Assembly (NCBI GenBank): GCA_963697805.1
Contig: CAVOPB010000002.1
Coordinates: forward strand, 558,001-622,000
Direction: 5' to 3'
DNA: 64,000 nucleotides
DNA from: VRUE01 sp963697805
Lineage (GTDB): Bacteria; Actinomycetota; Thermoleophilia; Solirubrobacterales; 70-9
Made by a program: the position numbers and the translations under genes. Below are positions 8,273 to 16,192 of the stretch, piece after piece. Below the pieces are notes generated by a model. That model did no database searches and was not told the origin of the DNA. It saw only the letters and a program-made list of their open reading frames with translations. Numbering within the stretch: position 1 is the stretch's first letter; every line of letters starts with the position of its first letter.

Positions 8273-9315
8273 GCGAGAACGGCAGCGCCAACGGCGGCAA
8301 CGGCAGCGCCCTGCCGATGCTGACCAAGGCCGACTTCCAGTCAGACCAGGAAACCCGCTGGTGCCCGGGCTGCGGCGACTACGCGATCCTCGCCAGCGTC
8401 CAGGCGCTGATGCCCGAGATCGGGGTGCCCCCGGAGCGGACGGTCTTCATCTCGGGGATCGGGTGCGCCGGGCGCTTCGTCTATTACATGGACACCTACG
8501 GGATGCACGGCATTCACGGCCGCGCGCCGGCGCTGGCGACCGGGGTCGCCGCCTCGCGCGACGACCTCTCGGTCTGGGTTGTGACCGGGGACGGCGACTC
8601 GCTCTCGATCGGCGGCAACCACCTGATCCACGCCCTGCGCCGCAACGTCCCGATCAAGATCCTGCTCTTCAACAACCAGATCTACGGCCTGACCAAGGGC
8701 CAGTACTCGCCGACCAGCGAGAAGGGCAAGATCACCAAGTCGACCCCGTTCGGCTCCGAGGACCCGCCCTTCAACCCGCTGGCGCTGGCGCTCGGCGCCG
8801 AGGCCTCGTTCGTCGCCCGCACGGTCGACGTCGAGAAGAAGCACGTCGCCGAGACCCTGCGCTCCGCCGCCGAGCACAAGGGGGCGGCATTCGTCGAGAT
8901 CTACCAGAATTGCAACGTGTTCAACGACGGGGCCTTCGATGCGGTCCGCGGCAAGGCCGGCGCCCCGAACCAGATCCGCCTCGAGCACGGCAAGCCGATC
9001 CGGTTCGGCGCCGACAACGAGCGGGGAGTCGTCCGCGCCCCCGACGGCAGCCTCACCGTCGCCGACATCGAGGAGGCCGGAGAGTCGGCGGTCGTCGTCC
9101 ACGACGCCCACCTCGAGAACCAGAGCCACGCCGTCGCCCTGGCCAGGTTGTCGGAGCGTCCGAACGGGCCGACACCGATCGGCGTTCTGCGGGCGGTCGA
9201 CCGGCCCGTCTACGGCGCGGGCCGCCAGCGCGAGCTGAGCGAGGCCCACGCCGGCGCCTCGCTGCCGGACGTCGACGAGCTGCTGCACTCCGGTGACACC
9301 TGGACCGTCTCCTGA
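8269..9315 (+). CDS. korB: 2-oxoacid:ferredoxin oxidoreductase beta subunit
   Basis: 348 aa, starting at the ATG that overlaps the korA stop. It is the thiamine-diphosphate subunit. The pattern 'RWCPGCGDYA' supplies cysteines for the iron-sulfur site, 'SGIGCAGR' follows, and the ThDP/metal motif is 'GDGDSLSIGGNH' with 'NNQIYGLTKGQYSPTS' after it. The glycine/serine-rich first 15 residues look disordered. With KorA it forms a heterodimeric or heterotetrameric cytosolic enzyme. Its TGA stop overlaps a CTG that appears to start the next gene, suggesting translational coupling. Confidence 0.92.
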   Translation: MSENGSANGGNGSALPMLTKADFQSDQETRWCPGCGDYAILASVQALMPEIGVPPERTVFISGIGCAGRFVYYMDTYGMHGIHGRAPALATGVAASRDDLSVWVVTGDGDSLSIGGNHLIHALRRNVPIKILLFNNQIYGLTKGQYSPTSEKGKITKSTPFGSEDPPFNPLALALGAEASFVARTVDVEKKHVAETLRSAAEHKGAAFVEIYQNCNVFNDGAFDAVRGKAGAPNQIRLEHGKPIRFGADNERGVVRAPDGSLTVADIEEAGESAVVVHDAHLENQSHAVALARLSERPNGPTPIGVLRAVDRPVYGAGRQRELSEAHAGASLPDVDELLHSGDTWTVS

Positions 9316-9953
9316 GCGCCCGGAAGTTCCAGATCTCCGTCTCCCTCGACGGATTCGTCGCCGGGCCCAACCAGAGCGTCGAGAACCCGCTGGGCGAAGG
9401 GGGGGAGGCGCTGCACGGGTGGGCCTTCGCGCTCGAGGCCTGGCGCCGCCCGCACGGGCGGGAGGGAGGTGAGGTCAACGTCAGCGGCGAGGTCTTCGAG
9501 GAGGCTTCGGGCAACGTCGGCGCGATCCTGATGGGCCGCAACATGTTCGGCGGCGGCCCCGGCCCCTGGGGCGAGGATCCCTGGAAGGGGTGGTGGGGAG
9601 AGGACCCGCCTTTCCACGTCCCGGTCTTCGTCCTCACCCATCACCAGCGCGAGCCGCTCGAGATGGAGGGTGGGACGACGTTCCACTTCGTCACCGACGG
9701 GATCGAGGTCGCGCTCGAGCGGGCCACCGCTGCTGCGGAGGGGAAGGACGTCGCGATCGGCGGCGGCGCACAGACGATCCAGCAGTACATCGCCGCCGGC
9801 CTGGTCGACGAGATGTGGATCCACGTCGTCCCGATCCTGCTCGGCGCCGGCACTCGGCTCTTCGACGAGACCACGGCCGGGGCGGGCTTCGAACAGGTGC
9901 GCGCGGTCGAGGGCCCGGGCCTCGTCCACCTTCAGTACCGCCGCGCCGGCTGA
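9312..9953 (+). CDS. RibD C-terminal/dihydrofolate-reductase-like domain protein, probable CTG start
   Basis: About 213 aa. Homology begins immediately after korB ('RKFQISVSLDGFVAGPNQS'), continues through 'GAILMGRNMFGGGPGPWG' and 'PVFVLTHHQREPLEM', and ends with 'DVAIGGGAQTIQQYIAAGLV' and 'PILLGAGTRLFDE', the NADPH-binding elements of the RibD_C family. The first ATG in frame is at 9531, which would remove a third of the domain. There is no ATG, GTG or TTG between the upstream in-frame stop (9294) and 9531, while a CTG at 9312 overlaps the korB stop as CTGA. Substrate unknown; family members are NADPH-dependent pteridine or pyrimidine reductases. Confidence 0.75.
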   Translation: MSARKFQISVSLDGFVAGPNQSVENPLGEGGEALHGWAFALEAWRRPHGREGGEVNVSGEVFEEASGNVGAILMGRNMFGGGPGPWGEDPWKGWWGEDPPFHVPVFVLTHHQREPLEMEGGTTFHFVTDGIEVALERATAAAEGKDVAIGGGAQTIQQYIAAGLVDEMWIHVVPILLGAGTRLFDETTAGAGFEQVRAVEGPGLVHLQYRRAG

Positions 9954-9959
9954 GCTAGG
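9954..9959 (+). repeat. Target-site duplication, left copy
   Basis: GCTAGG directly before the left TGT end of the IS element; an identical hexamer follows the right end at 11004-11009. Confidence 0.8.
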
Positions 9960-9982
9960 TGTAGCTACTCAGGACGTTGTTC
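9960..9982 (+). repeat. IS terminal inverted repeat, left
   Basis: TGTAGCTACTCAGGACGTTG and on to 9982. Compared with the reverse complement of 10981-11003 it differs at only four of 23 positions. The neighbouring CTAG extends the likeness outward through the target duplication. Confidence 0.75.
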
Positions 9983-10921
9983 CAACTCGGCGAGCCGAGC
10001 CGCGGGCGCCCTGTGGCCGAGAGAGCCGTGTCGTCGGCTGAAGTTGTAGTGGGTCAGCCAGCCGGGAAGCGCTGCGGTCCGCTCGGCTGAGTTGGCGTAG
10101 ATGGCGCCGTAGGCCCAGCGGTTGGTGAGCGTCTGGATGAAGCGCTCGGCCTTGCCGTTTGTCCGCGGCCGGTAGGGCCGGGTTCGCAGGTGGCGGATCC
10201 CGAGCTCGCGACAGGCCCTCGCGTGCACGTGGGAGCGGTAGCAGGAGCCGTTGTCGCTCATCACCCGCTCGACCGTGACGCCCATCGAGGCAAACCACGC
10301 CGCCGCCCGGCGCAGGAAGCCGGCGGCCGTCTCGCCGCGCTCGTCTGCGAGCACCTCGACGAAGGCCAGGCGGGTGGCGTCATCGACGCAGACGTGGACA
10401 AACTCCCAGCCGGCGACCCCGTAGCCGCGGGCATCGGTGAAGCGATCGCGGCGGTTGCCTGTGACGCGGTGACCGGGCCGCAGGATGCGCCCCAGCTTCT
10501 TGACGTCGACGTGGATCAACTCGCCCGGCCGGGAGCGCTCGTAGCGGTTGGGCGGCTCGGGTGGCTCGAGGCGGCTGCGCTTGCCGAGGCCGATCTTCTG
10601 CAGCCACCTCGAGACGGTCGAGAGCGCCATGTCCAGGACCTCGGCGATCTCCGCTGCAGTCATCCGCAGCCTCCGCAGGGCCTCGATCGCCCTGACGCGG
10701 TCGGCAGGCAGCTGCGTCGGGCGCCTCCTCGGCGCGGAGCTGCGGTCAAGCAGGCCGGCCTCGCCCTCGGCCCGCCAGCGGGCTAGCCACTTGGCGGCGC
10801 TTCGCTCGCTGATGCCGGCGGCCTCGGCCGCCGCCATCAGCGACCAGTTCTTCTCTTCGATCCGCCTGACCAGGAGCTTGCGAGAGTTCGGGCAGGTGCG
10901 GGCGTTAGCGTGGAGCTTCAT
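9965..10921 (-). CDS. IS481-family transposase
   Basis: 318 aa from ATG at 10921. The frame stays open further upstream, but that part lies outside the element. The N-terminal half has two helix-turn-helix units ('AAAEAAGISERSAAKWLARW' and 'MTAAEIAEVLDMALSTVSRW') for binding the ends. The C-terminal half is an RNase H-fold DDE integrase core: first Asp in 'ELIHVDVKKLG', second in 'VERVMSDNGSCYRS', Glu in 'NGKAERFIQTL'. All three are present and the length is normal, so it is probably active. Domain order and TGT...ACA ends agree with IS481. Confidence 0.93.
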   Translation of the reverse strand: MKLHANARTCPNSRKLLVRRIEEKNWSLMAAAEAAGISERSAAKWLARWRAEGEAGLLDRSSAPRRRPTQLPADRVRAIEALRRLRMTAAEIAEVLDMALSTVSRWLQKIGLGKRSRLEPPEPPNRYERSRPGELIHVDVKKLGRILRPGHRVTGNRRDRFTDARGYGVAGWEFVHVCVDDATRLAFVEVLADERGETAAGFLRRAAAWFASMGVTVERVMSDNGSCYRSHVHARACRELGIRHLRTRPYRPRTNGKAERFIQTLTNRWAYGAIYANSAERTAALPGWLTHYNFSRRHGSLGHRAPAARLAELEQRPE

Positions 10922-10941
10922 CCGGTGTCCTCCTTGTTGCT

Positions 10942-10957
10942 GGGTGTCTAGACACCC
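10942..10957. promoter_or_regulatory. Perfect 16-bp palindrome upstream of transposase
   Basis: GGGTGTCTAGACACCC lies 20 bp upstream of the transposase start, inside the element. It could be an operator for transposase autoregulation or a hairpin that blocks read-in transcription; the sequence does not distinguish these. Confidence 0.5.
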
Positions 10958-10980
10958 CCAGCCTTCAAGGAGGCCCGGAT

Positions 10981-11003
10981 GAACAACGTGGTGAGGAACT
11001 ACA
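10981..11003 (-). repeat. IS terminal inverted repeat, right
   Basis: Right end of the element, ending in ACA. It is the inverted counterpart of 9960-9982. Confidence 0.75.
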
Positions 11004-11009
11004 GCTAGG
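11004..11009 (+). repeat. Target-site duplication, right copy
   Basis: GCTAGG, identical to 9954-9959. It contains the stop codon (minus strand TAG, 11005-11007) of the metallophosphoesterase, so the duplicated target preserved that stop. Confidence 0.8.
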
Positions 11010-11601
11010 CCTCGAGCCAGATCCCGGTCGGGCCGAGGTTGCGGATCGGCGTCTCGTCGATCCGGCTCTCGCAGCCCCAGGACTCGTGGATGTGGCCGCA
11101 GACCGCGAGCCGGGGGCGCTTCTCCTCGATCGCCCGCAGCAGCGCCTCGCTGCCGAAATGGTTGCCGGCGCCGTTGGAGTCGCAGTGGCCCTGCGGCGGA
11201 GAGTGAAGGACGAGGACCGCGCCCTCGGGGCAGGCGGCTAGTCGCTCGGCTGCCGCGTCGTCGTCGAGGTCGAAGCTCCAATCCCATGGGGTGACGGGGA
11301 TGCCGGCGCCGAGGCCGTAGAACTCGACCCCGTCGATCACGGCACCGCTCCCGTGCAGGACGGTCGCCGCGTCCCAGCCGGCCGCCGCCTCCCGCAGCTC
11401 GTCCTCGGTCTCGTTGTTGCCGGGAACGAGCAGCGTCGGGGCCGAGATCGGCGCCAGGGCGTCGATCGTCTCGGCCAGCCCCTCGTGAATCGAGGCGAAG
11501 TCCCCGGCGCCGATCACGGCGTCGGCATCGGCCGACATCTCGACCAGCCGGGCCGCCTGGCCGAGGTCGCGGTGGAGGTCGCTGAAGGCGAGGATCCTCA
11601 C
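11005..11601 (-). CDS. Calcineurin-like metallophosphoesterase
   Basis: 198 aa from GTG at 11601, which overlaps the upstream gene's stop by 4 bp (GTGA). Metal-binding motifs of the family appear in order: 'ILAFSDLHRD' (D-x-H), 'VIGAGDFAS' (GD), 'LLVPGNNE' (GNxE replacing GNHE), 'VLVLHSPPQGHCD' and 'LAVCGHIHESWG' (GHxH). It should hydrolyse a phosphoester with two bound metals in the cytosol; the substrate cannot be told. Translational coupling to the membrane protein suggests a joint function. The IS element now lies directly downstream. Confidence 0.88.
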   Translation of the reverse strand: MRILAFSDLHRDLGQAARLVEMSADADAVIGAGDFASIHEGLAETIDALAPISAPTLLVPGNNETEDELREAAAGWDAATVLHGSGAVIDGVEFYGLGAGIPVTPWDWSFDLDDDAAAERLAACPEGAVLVLHSPPQGHCDSNGAGNHFGSEALLRAIEEKRPRLAVCGHIHESWGCESRIDETPIRNLGPTGIWLEA

Positions 11602-13565
11602 GGCTCCAAACCTAGCGGCTCGACATCCGCGCGCGGCTGCCGGAAGCGCTCGCGCCAGCGCCTCGCCGGGGCCCGCTCGACGAGCTGGAGGTCGAAGTAC
11701 AGGAGTGTCTGCCCGGTGGCTACGTAGGGGATCAGCAGCGCGAACACGACCGAGCCGATGAAGTTGATCAGCAGCAGCGGCAGCGAGGTGAAGATCAGCG
11801 CAAAGCCGAGGAATGGCCCGACCACGACGCTCACCAGCCAGAAGAAGGCGGCGACCCGCAGCGTGTACCACCAGCGCCCGCGGACCAGGTCGGAGCTGCT
11901 CGCGAGCGCCTCGCGCAGGCTCCGGTCTTCGAACAAGATCTGCTGCTGGATGAAGAGCCAGCCGATGTACTTCCAGGCCGCGAACGGGATGCCGATAACG
12001 GTCAGCGCCATCAGGATCAGCGCCAGCTGGACCAGGAGCTGGGCGCCGACGACCCGCTTGAACCGCTGCCAGACCCCGCGGTAGGCGGAGACGAAGCCGG
12101 TAGAGCCGGTCTCGTCGAGCTCGCGGATCGCGACGATCACCGCCGCCGAGACGATTGCGCTGGCGAGCGGCTGGCCGATCCCGGCGATCAGTTCCCCGAG
12201 CGCGACGTGGAGGCCGGAGACGCCGGTGCTTTCGTCGATTTGGCGGCCGCTGTCCCCTCCGGTCACCAGCCAGCTGATGGCCGCCAAACCGGTCACGATC
12301 GGGATCGCGCTGACTCCGATCGTGCCGAACACCCGCCAGTGGTGGCGATAGAGCTTGTCGGACGTGCGCAGTAGCTGGCCGAACGCCCGCTGCCGGCGCA
12401 GCTGGGTGATGTCGACCGGCCTCCAGGTGGTGCGCCAGACGATGAACAGGATCAGGGCCAGGAACAGGCCGGGGACGACGTACAGCAGCCAATGGTCGCG
12501 CTGGGAGCGGTTCATGAACGCGGTGACGTCGGCGACCGCGCCGCAGAACGCCCGGGTCACCGTCGGCCCCAGGACCGAGCCGACCGGCAGACGCGGGCTG
12601 GTGGTCCGGATTTCTTCCATCCAGGTCAGCGGCGCCGTCCAGCGGTCCTTCATCGCCGGCCCGGTCGGGCCGTTGTTGAACCCCTTCTCCTTCTGGCCCC
12701 AGTGGCCCTCGTAGGTGAGCCACGCGAACGGGCTGTCAGGGCCGGGTTCGGTCGGGACCTGGATCGGGGTGACGTTCAGGCGCCGATGCGGTTCGGCGGT
12801 GTTGTCGCAGCCGACGCCGGAGCCCTTGCGGCCGTTCTCGACATAGACGGCGGCCTCGTAGAAGGTCGCGTGCGAGCCCGCAGCCGGATAGACGACCGGG
12901 TGGGTCCCTTCCTTCTCGACCTTGCCGCTTTCCCAGTCGGCCTTCTCACCACCACCGTGTTGGAAGAGGCCGATTTCGCTCGGCCCTTCTTCGAGCGCGG
13001 TCGCCGGGTCCGAGGATTCGAAGACGACCTGCATTCCCTCCCAGTCGCCCTCGTGGAGGTCGTTGAACTGGTTGAAGTACCAGAAGAACCAGTACTGGAC
13101 GGCAAGCCCTTCGCGTCCCACCTCACGGGCGATGTGGGCGTAGGTGACCGGCGGCGCCCTGCCCTCGCGTTTCAGCGCATCGAAGTCCTTCGCGTAGACG
13201 CAGGTGTCCCCAAGCGGGTCGCCAGGGATGTTCAGGTAGTTGTCCTGGCCCAGACCGGCGAGGTCCGACGCCCGTGGACCCTCCTTGACCGGTTCCTCCT
13301 CGCCGTCGGCGCCGGTCTCTTCGAGCACGACGGCGGGGTTGCCGAGGACCGTGTTGACCGTCGTCGACTCGTACTGCTCCTCGGCGGTGTTGCAGGGCGG
13401 GTCTTCCTGGGCGCGGATTTCGAGCCGTGGTGAGTAGGCCTCGATCAGCTGTTGCGCGGCGGACTCTTCGCCTGCGGCGGCCTCAGGCCCCGGCAGCGCC
13501 GCCGGGGCCAAAGCCGCGATGACCATGGCGATCCCGAGGCTGCGCGGACGGAGCACGACCCGCAA
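11598..13565 (-). CDS. Vps62-like extracellular domain fused to a multi-pass membrane domain
   Basis: 655 aa. A signal peptide (residues 1-30) is followed by a Vps62-like region with 'IEAYSPRLEIRAQEDPPC', 'YWFFWYFNQFNDLHEGDWEG' and 'YPAAGSHATFYEAAVYVENG'. After one membrane span near residue 365 ('WLLYVVPGLFLALILFIVW') comes a C-terminal membrane domain of several further spans ending at about 635. Vps62-like domains occur alone in fungi and bacteria; their role is unknown. Here the outside domain is tethered to a membrane module and coupled to a phosphoesterase gene. Confidence 0.75.
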   Translation of the reverse strand: MRVVLRPRSLGIAMVIAALAPAALPGPEAAAGEESAAQQLIEAYSPRLEIRAQEDPPCNTAEEQYESTTVNTVLGNPAVVLEETGADGEEEPVKEGPRASDLAGLGQDNYLNIPGDPLGDTCVYAKDFDALKREGRAPPVTYAHIAREVGREGLAVQYWFFWYFNQFNDLHEGDWEGMQVVFESSDPATALEEGPSEIGLFQHGGGEKADWESGKVEKEGTHPVVYPAAGSHATFYEAAVYVENGRKGSGVGCDNTAEPHRRLNVTPIQVPTEPGPDSPFAWLTYEGHWGQKEKGFNNGPTGPAMKDRWTAPLTWMEEIRTTSPRLPVGSVLGPTVTRAFCGAVADVTAFMNRSQRDHWLLYVVPGLFLALILFIVWRTTWRPVDITQLRRQRAFGQLLRTSDKLYRHHWRVFGTIGVSAIPIVTGLAAISWLVTGGDSGRQIDESTGVSGLHVALGELIAGIGQPLASAIVSAAVIVAIRELDETGSTGFVSAYRGVWQRFKRVVGAQLLVQLALILMALTVIGIPFAAWKYIGWLFIQQQILFEDRSLREALASSSDLVRGRWWYTLRVAAFFWLVSVVVGPFLGFALIFTSLPLLLINFIGSVVFALLIPYVATGQTLLYFDLQLVERAPARRWRERFRQPRADVEPLGLEP

Positions 13566-13583
13566 CGTATCCGCTTCGCCCGG

Positions 13584-13628
13584 AGCGGTCGAGCTTACGC
13601 CCGGATGTCGGGTCTAACCTCGACCGCT
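13584..13628 (-). repeat. 45-nt palindromic repeat, copy A
   Basis: Arms AGCGGTCGAGCTT (13584-13596) and AACCTCGACCGCT (13616-13628) are separated by 19 nt; 12 of 13 positions pair. Read on the minus strand its loop matches that of copy C at 15 of 19 positions, so A points opposite to C and B. It spans the stop codon of the DUF559 gene. Confidence 0.75.
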
Positions 13629-14564
13629 ACCGTGCGCACTGCGGTCCGCGAGCAGAGTCGAAATTCGCTCGAGCAACTCTTGCGGATCCTCATTCAGGCG
13701 TCGCCAGGTGACGGGAACCACCTCGATTCCCGCGACCTTGAGGTCCTCAAGGCGACGGTGGTCTCGCTCGAAGGCCCTCCGTGTTCCGTGGAACTCGAAG
13801 CTGTCGAGTTCGATGGCGAAGCGCTCGTGAGGCCAGTAGACGTCGAGCTCGTACCCCTCGGTGAAGAAGTTGACGGAGGGCTGTGGCAGGCTGGATTCTC
13901 GAAGGAGCCTCAGGAACCGTCTCTCGAACTCCTCACGAGTGAAGGCGGGGTCGTGCCGGTAGAGAGCCACGGCACGGCGCAAGCGGCGAACACCATGGTG
14001 TCTCTTGACCCGGGACAGAAGCTCTTCCACCGGGACCAGGTCGAAGAGGTCGAGCCTCTCGGAGTGCTCGATGGCTCGCTCGAGGCCCCGCGGGGTCAGG
14101 ACCGCAGCCAGGTCAAGGAGCGTGCGTGGCAGCGCTGTGACCGGGATCCGATCGCGGATTGCGCGGTCGTCTTCGATCAGCACCTGTGAGTGGTGGAGCC
14201 GGATCGAACCACGCGGGCGACGCCGCTCCGGGCCGGTGACCTCAATCTGTGAGGGCTTCGAGAGAATGCCCCAGAGCCAGCCGGCCGATCGGTGGCTGAG
14301 AAGGGCGCCCGGTCCGCAGGCAAGGACGGCGGCAAGATGTCGACCTTGGTCGCTCAGATTGGTGTGTCCGACCGCATAGACGTCCCTGTGGAGTCGGTGC
14401 AGGCGCCCTGCATCCGCCGCCCTCGTAATCGCCGTCTCCGAATAGCCCAGCCGCTGGCGCAGTTGCCGTCCGGAAACAACTCCGTGCTGCAGCCCCGCCA
14501 GCTCCGCCAGCGGCTTATCCGTGCGCCTCGGGGATCCTGCGAGCGGTCGAGGTTGGAGCCGCAT
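13614..14564 (-). CDS. DUF559-type endonuclease-fold protein with AbiEi-like N-terminal HTH
   Basis: 316 aa. Residues about 18-75 ('LAGLQHGVVSGRQLRQRLGY...GRLHRLHRDVYAVGH') match the winged-helix N-terminus shared with AbiEi antitoxins. The C-terminus (about 215-300) is a DUF559/Vsr-like PD-(D/E)xK region: 'GYELDVYWPHERFAIELDSF', then 'RDHRRLEDLKVAGIEVVPVTWR'. Such proteins are common in actinobacteria and suspected nucleases, but no activity is established. The start codon lies in the loop of palindrome copy B and the stop overlaps copy A, so the gene is exactly bracketed by inverted copies of the same repeat. Confidence 0.78.
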   Translation of the reverse strand: MRLQPRPLAGSPRRTDKPLAELAGLQHGVVSGRQLRQRLGYSETAITRAADAGRLHRLHRDVYAVGHTNLSDQGRHLAAVLACGPGALLSHRSAGWLWGILSKPSQIEVTGPERRRPRGSIRLHHSQVLIEDDRAIRDRIPVTALPRTLLDLAAVLTPRGLERAIEHSERLDLFDLVPVEELLSRVKRHHGVRRLRRAVALYRHDPAFTREEFERRFLRLLRESSLPQPSVNFFTEGYELDVYWPHERFAIELDSFEFHGTRRAFERDHRRLEDLKVAGIEVVPVTWRRLNEDPQELLERISTLLADRSAHGSGRG

Positions 14565-14586
14565 AGGGGTTTCAAGCTCGACCGCA
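14542..14586 (+). repeat. 45-nt palindromic repeat, copy B
   Basis: Arms AGCGGTCGAGGTT (14542-14554) and AAGCTCGACCGCA (14574-14586) are separated by 19 nt; 11 of 13 positions pair. The loop contains CAT, which is the start codon of the minus-strand DUF559 gene. Confidence 0.7.
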
Positions 14587-14600
14587 CTTCTTTTCTACCC

Positions 14601-16157
14601 TTAGGTGCCGCCCGTGGAGGCCTCGTCCTCGGATTCCACCCTGCCCGCCGGCATCCAGATCAGGGCGACGACGAAGGCGACGACCATCACCGCGGCCATC
14701 GCGTAGAAGACGGTGCGGGTCGAGAGCGCGAAGTCGTACTGGATCGCCGAGAAGATGTGCTGCGCCTGGGCGCCACCGTGTTCGGCGAAGGCGGATTCGT
14801 TGCCGCCGGCCGAGCTCGAGAGCGATTCGGCGATCTGGTCGGCCTGCGACTTCGGGATGCCTTCGGCGCCCAGGGTCGACTCGAGATGGGAGCGATTCTG
14901 GTTGATGAGAACGGTTCCGAGGACAGCCAGCCCGAGGCTCGAGCCGAAGTTGCGGACGGTCTGGGTGATCCCGGTCGCCTCGCCGTAGCGGCTGCTCGGG
15001 ACCCGGTTTAGGGCATCGGTGTTCGCCGGGCTGAGGACGAGCCCGACTCCGGCGCCGGCGAGGACCATGAACGGCCACTGCGAGCCGACCGAGAGGTCGG
15101 GCATTTCGTGGGCCCAGAGCGCGAACCCGACGGCGGCGACAGCGCAGCCGAGGATCACGGTCGGCCGCGCGCCCTTTGTGTCGAGGACCCTTCCGCCGCG
15201 CTGGGTGGCGACGAAGAAGCCGGCGAAGAAGATCAGCAGGTACAGCCCGGTTTCGGAGGCGCTTTCGCCGAGCGAGATCTGGGCGTACATGCTGGCGAAG
15301 AAGAACAGCGGGATGAACGGGATCATCAGCAGGAAGAGGACGGCGTTGTCGACCGCAAAGGCGCGGTCGGCGAAGGTCCGGATCTCCATCAGCGGGCTCT
15401 CGAGGCCGAGCTCGAAACGGACGAAGGCCGCCAGCAGGGCGATGCCGGCGACGATGCAGCCGATCGTCGCGACGCTGCCCCAGCCCCAGAGGCTCGCCTG
15501 CTGCAGGCCCAGAACCGCGAGGCCCATGCCGCCCGAGACCAGGACCGCGCCGCGATAGTCGAGCGGCGCCGGGTGGCGCGCGTCGTCGGGCTTTGAGATC
15601 GCCGTCAGCACCAGCGCCCCGATCGCGACCGGGATGTTGATCCAGAAGATCGCCCGCCAGGTCCACTCGACCAGGTAGCCGCCGACCAGCGGCCCGATCG
15701 AGGTGAAGGCGCCGGCGATGCCGAAGAAGATCGCCAGAGCCCGGCCCCGCTCACGCAGCGGGAAGGCCGCGACTACGATCGCGAGGGCTGCCGGGAACAT
15801 CAGCGCCGCGCCGGCCCCCTGGATGACCCGGAAGGTGATGATCCAGGGCCCGGCGGCTCCGGTTGTCGGGGTCGCCCCGCAGAGGCCGGATGCGGTGGCG
15901 AAGACCAGGACCCCGATCACGACCATCCGCCGGTGGCCGGCGATGTCGGCGAGCCGGCCCCCGAACGCGAACAGCGCCGCCAGCGAGAGCAGGTAGCCGT
16001 TGATGATCCACTGCGTCCCGGTCGAGGTGAGGGAGAGATCCCCCTGCAATTCGGGGATTGCGATCGCGACGATCGTCTGGTCGATGAAGGTCATCGAGAC
16101 CGCGAGGATCATCGCCGCGAGGATCAGCGTCCTGTTGGAGCCTTCCGCCCGGGGCAT
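14601..16157 (-). CDS. DHA2-family (EmrB/QacA-like) MFS multidrug exporter
   Basis: 518 aa with about 14 predicted membrane segments. The N-terminus 'FIDQTIVAIAIPELQGDL' is the DHA2 motif D1 region (D-x-T-I-V-x-x-A-x-P). Then come 'QWIINGYLLSLAALFAFGGRLADIAGHRRM' (motif A) and 'RVIQGAGAALMFPAALAIV' (motif C). The transporter uses proton-motive force to expel drugs or metabolites. No TetR/MarR regulator is adjacent, so the substrate cannot be guessed. Confidence 0.9.
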   Translation of the reverse strand: MPRAEGSNRTLILAAMILAVSMTFIDQTIVAIAIPELQGDLSLTSTGTQWIINGYLLSLAALFAFGGRLADIAGHRRMVVIGVLVFATASGLCGATPTTGAAGPWIITFRVIQGAGAALMFPAALAIVVAAFPLRERGRALAIFFGIAGAFTSIGPLVGGYLVEWTWRAIFWINIPVAIGALVLTAISKPDDARHPAPLDYRGAVLVSGGMGLAVLGLQQASLWGWGSVATIGCIVAGIALLAAFVRFELGLESPLMEIRTFADRAFAVDNAVLFLLMIPFIPLFFFASMYAQISLGESASETGLYLLIFFAGFFVATQRGGRVLDTKGARPTVILGCAVAAVGFALWAHEMPDLSVGSQWPFMVLAGAGVGLVLSPANTDALNRVPSSRYGEATGITQTVRNFGSSLGLAVLGTVLINQNRSHLESTLGAEGIPKSQADQIAESLSSSAGGNESAFAEHGGAQAQHIFSAIQYDFALSTRTVFYAMAAVMVVAFVVALIWMPAGRVESEDEASTGGT

Positions 16158-16192
16158 GCCCCGTATTCCTACTGATACCCTCGGCCGCGCTC

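Larger units (their letters stand above)
9960..11003. mobile_element. Complete IS481-family insertion sequence (about 1044 bp)
   Basis: The element begins with TGT and ends with ACA. Its ends (9960-9982 and 10981-11003) are imperfect inverted repeats sharing TGTAG, CTCA and ACGTTGTTC. It carries one full-length transposase gene on the minus strand and is flanked by a perfect 6-bp duplication GCTAGG. All parts look intact, so insertion is probably recent. It sits between the stop codons of two convergent genes and damages neither. Confidence 0.88.

Noticed and set aside
9965..11287. 440-aa transposase using the whole open frame
   Set aside because: Residues upstream of 10921 extend past the right inverted repeat into the metallophosphoesterase gene, so ATG 10921 is the real start.
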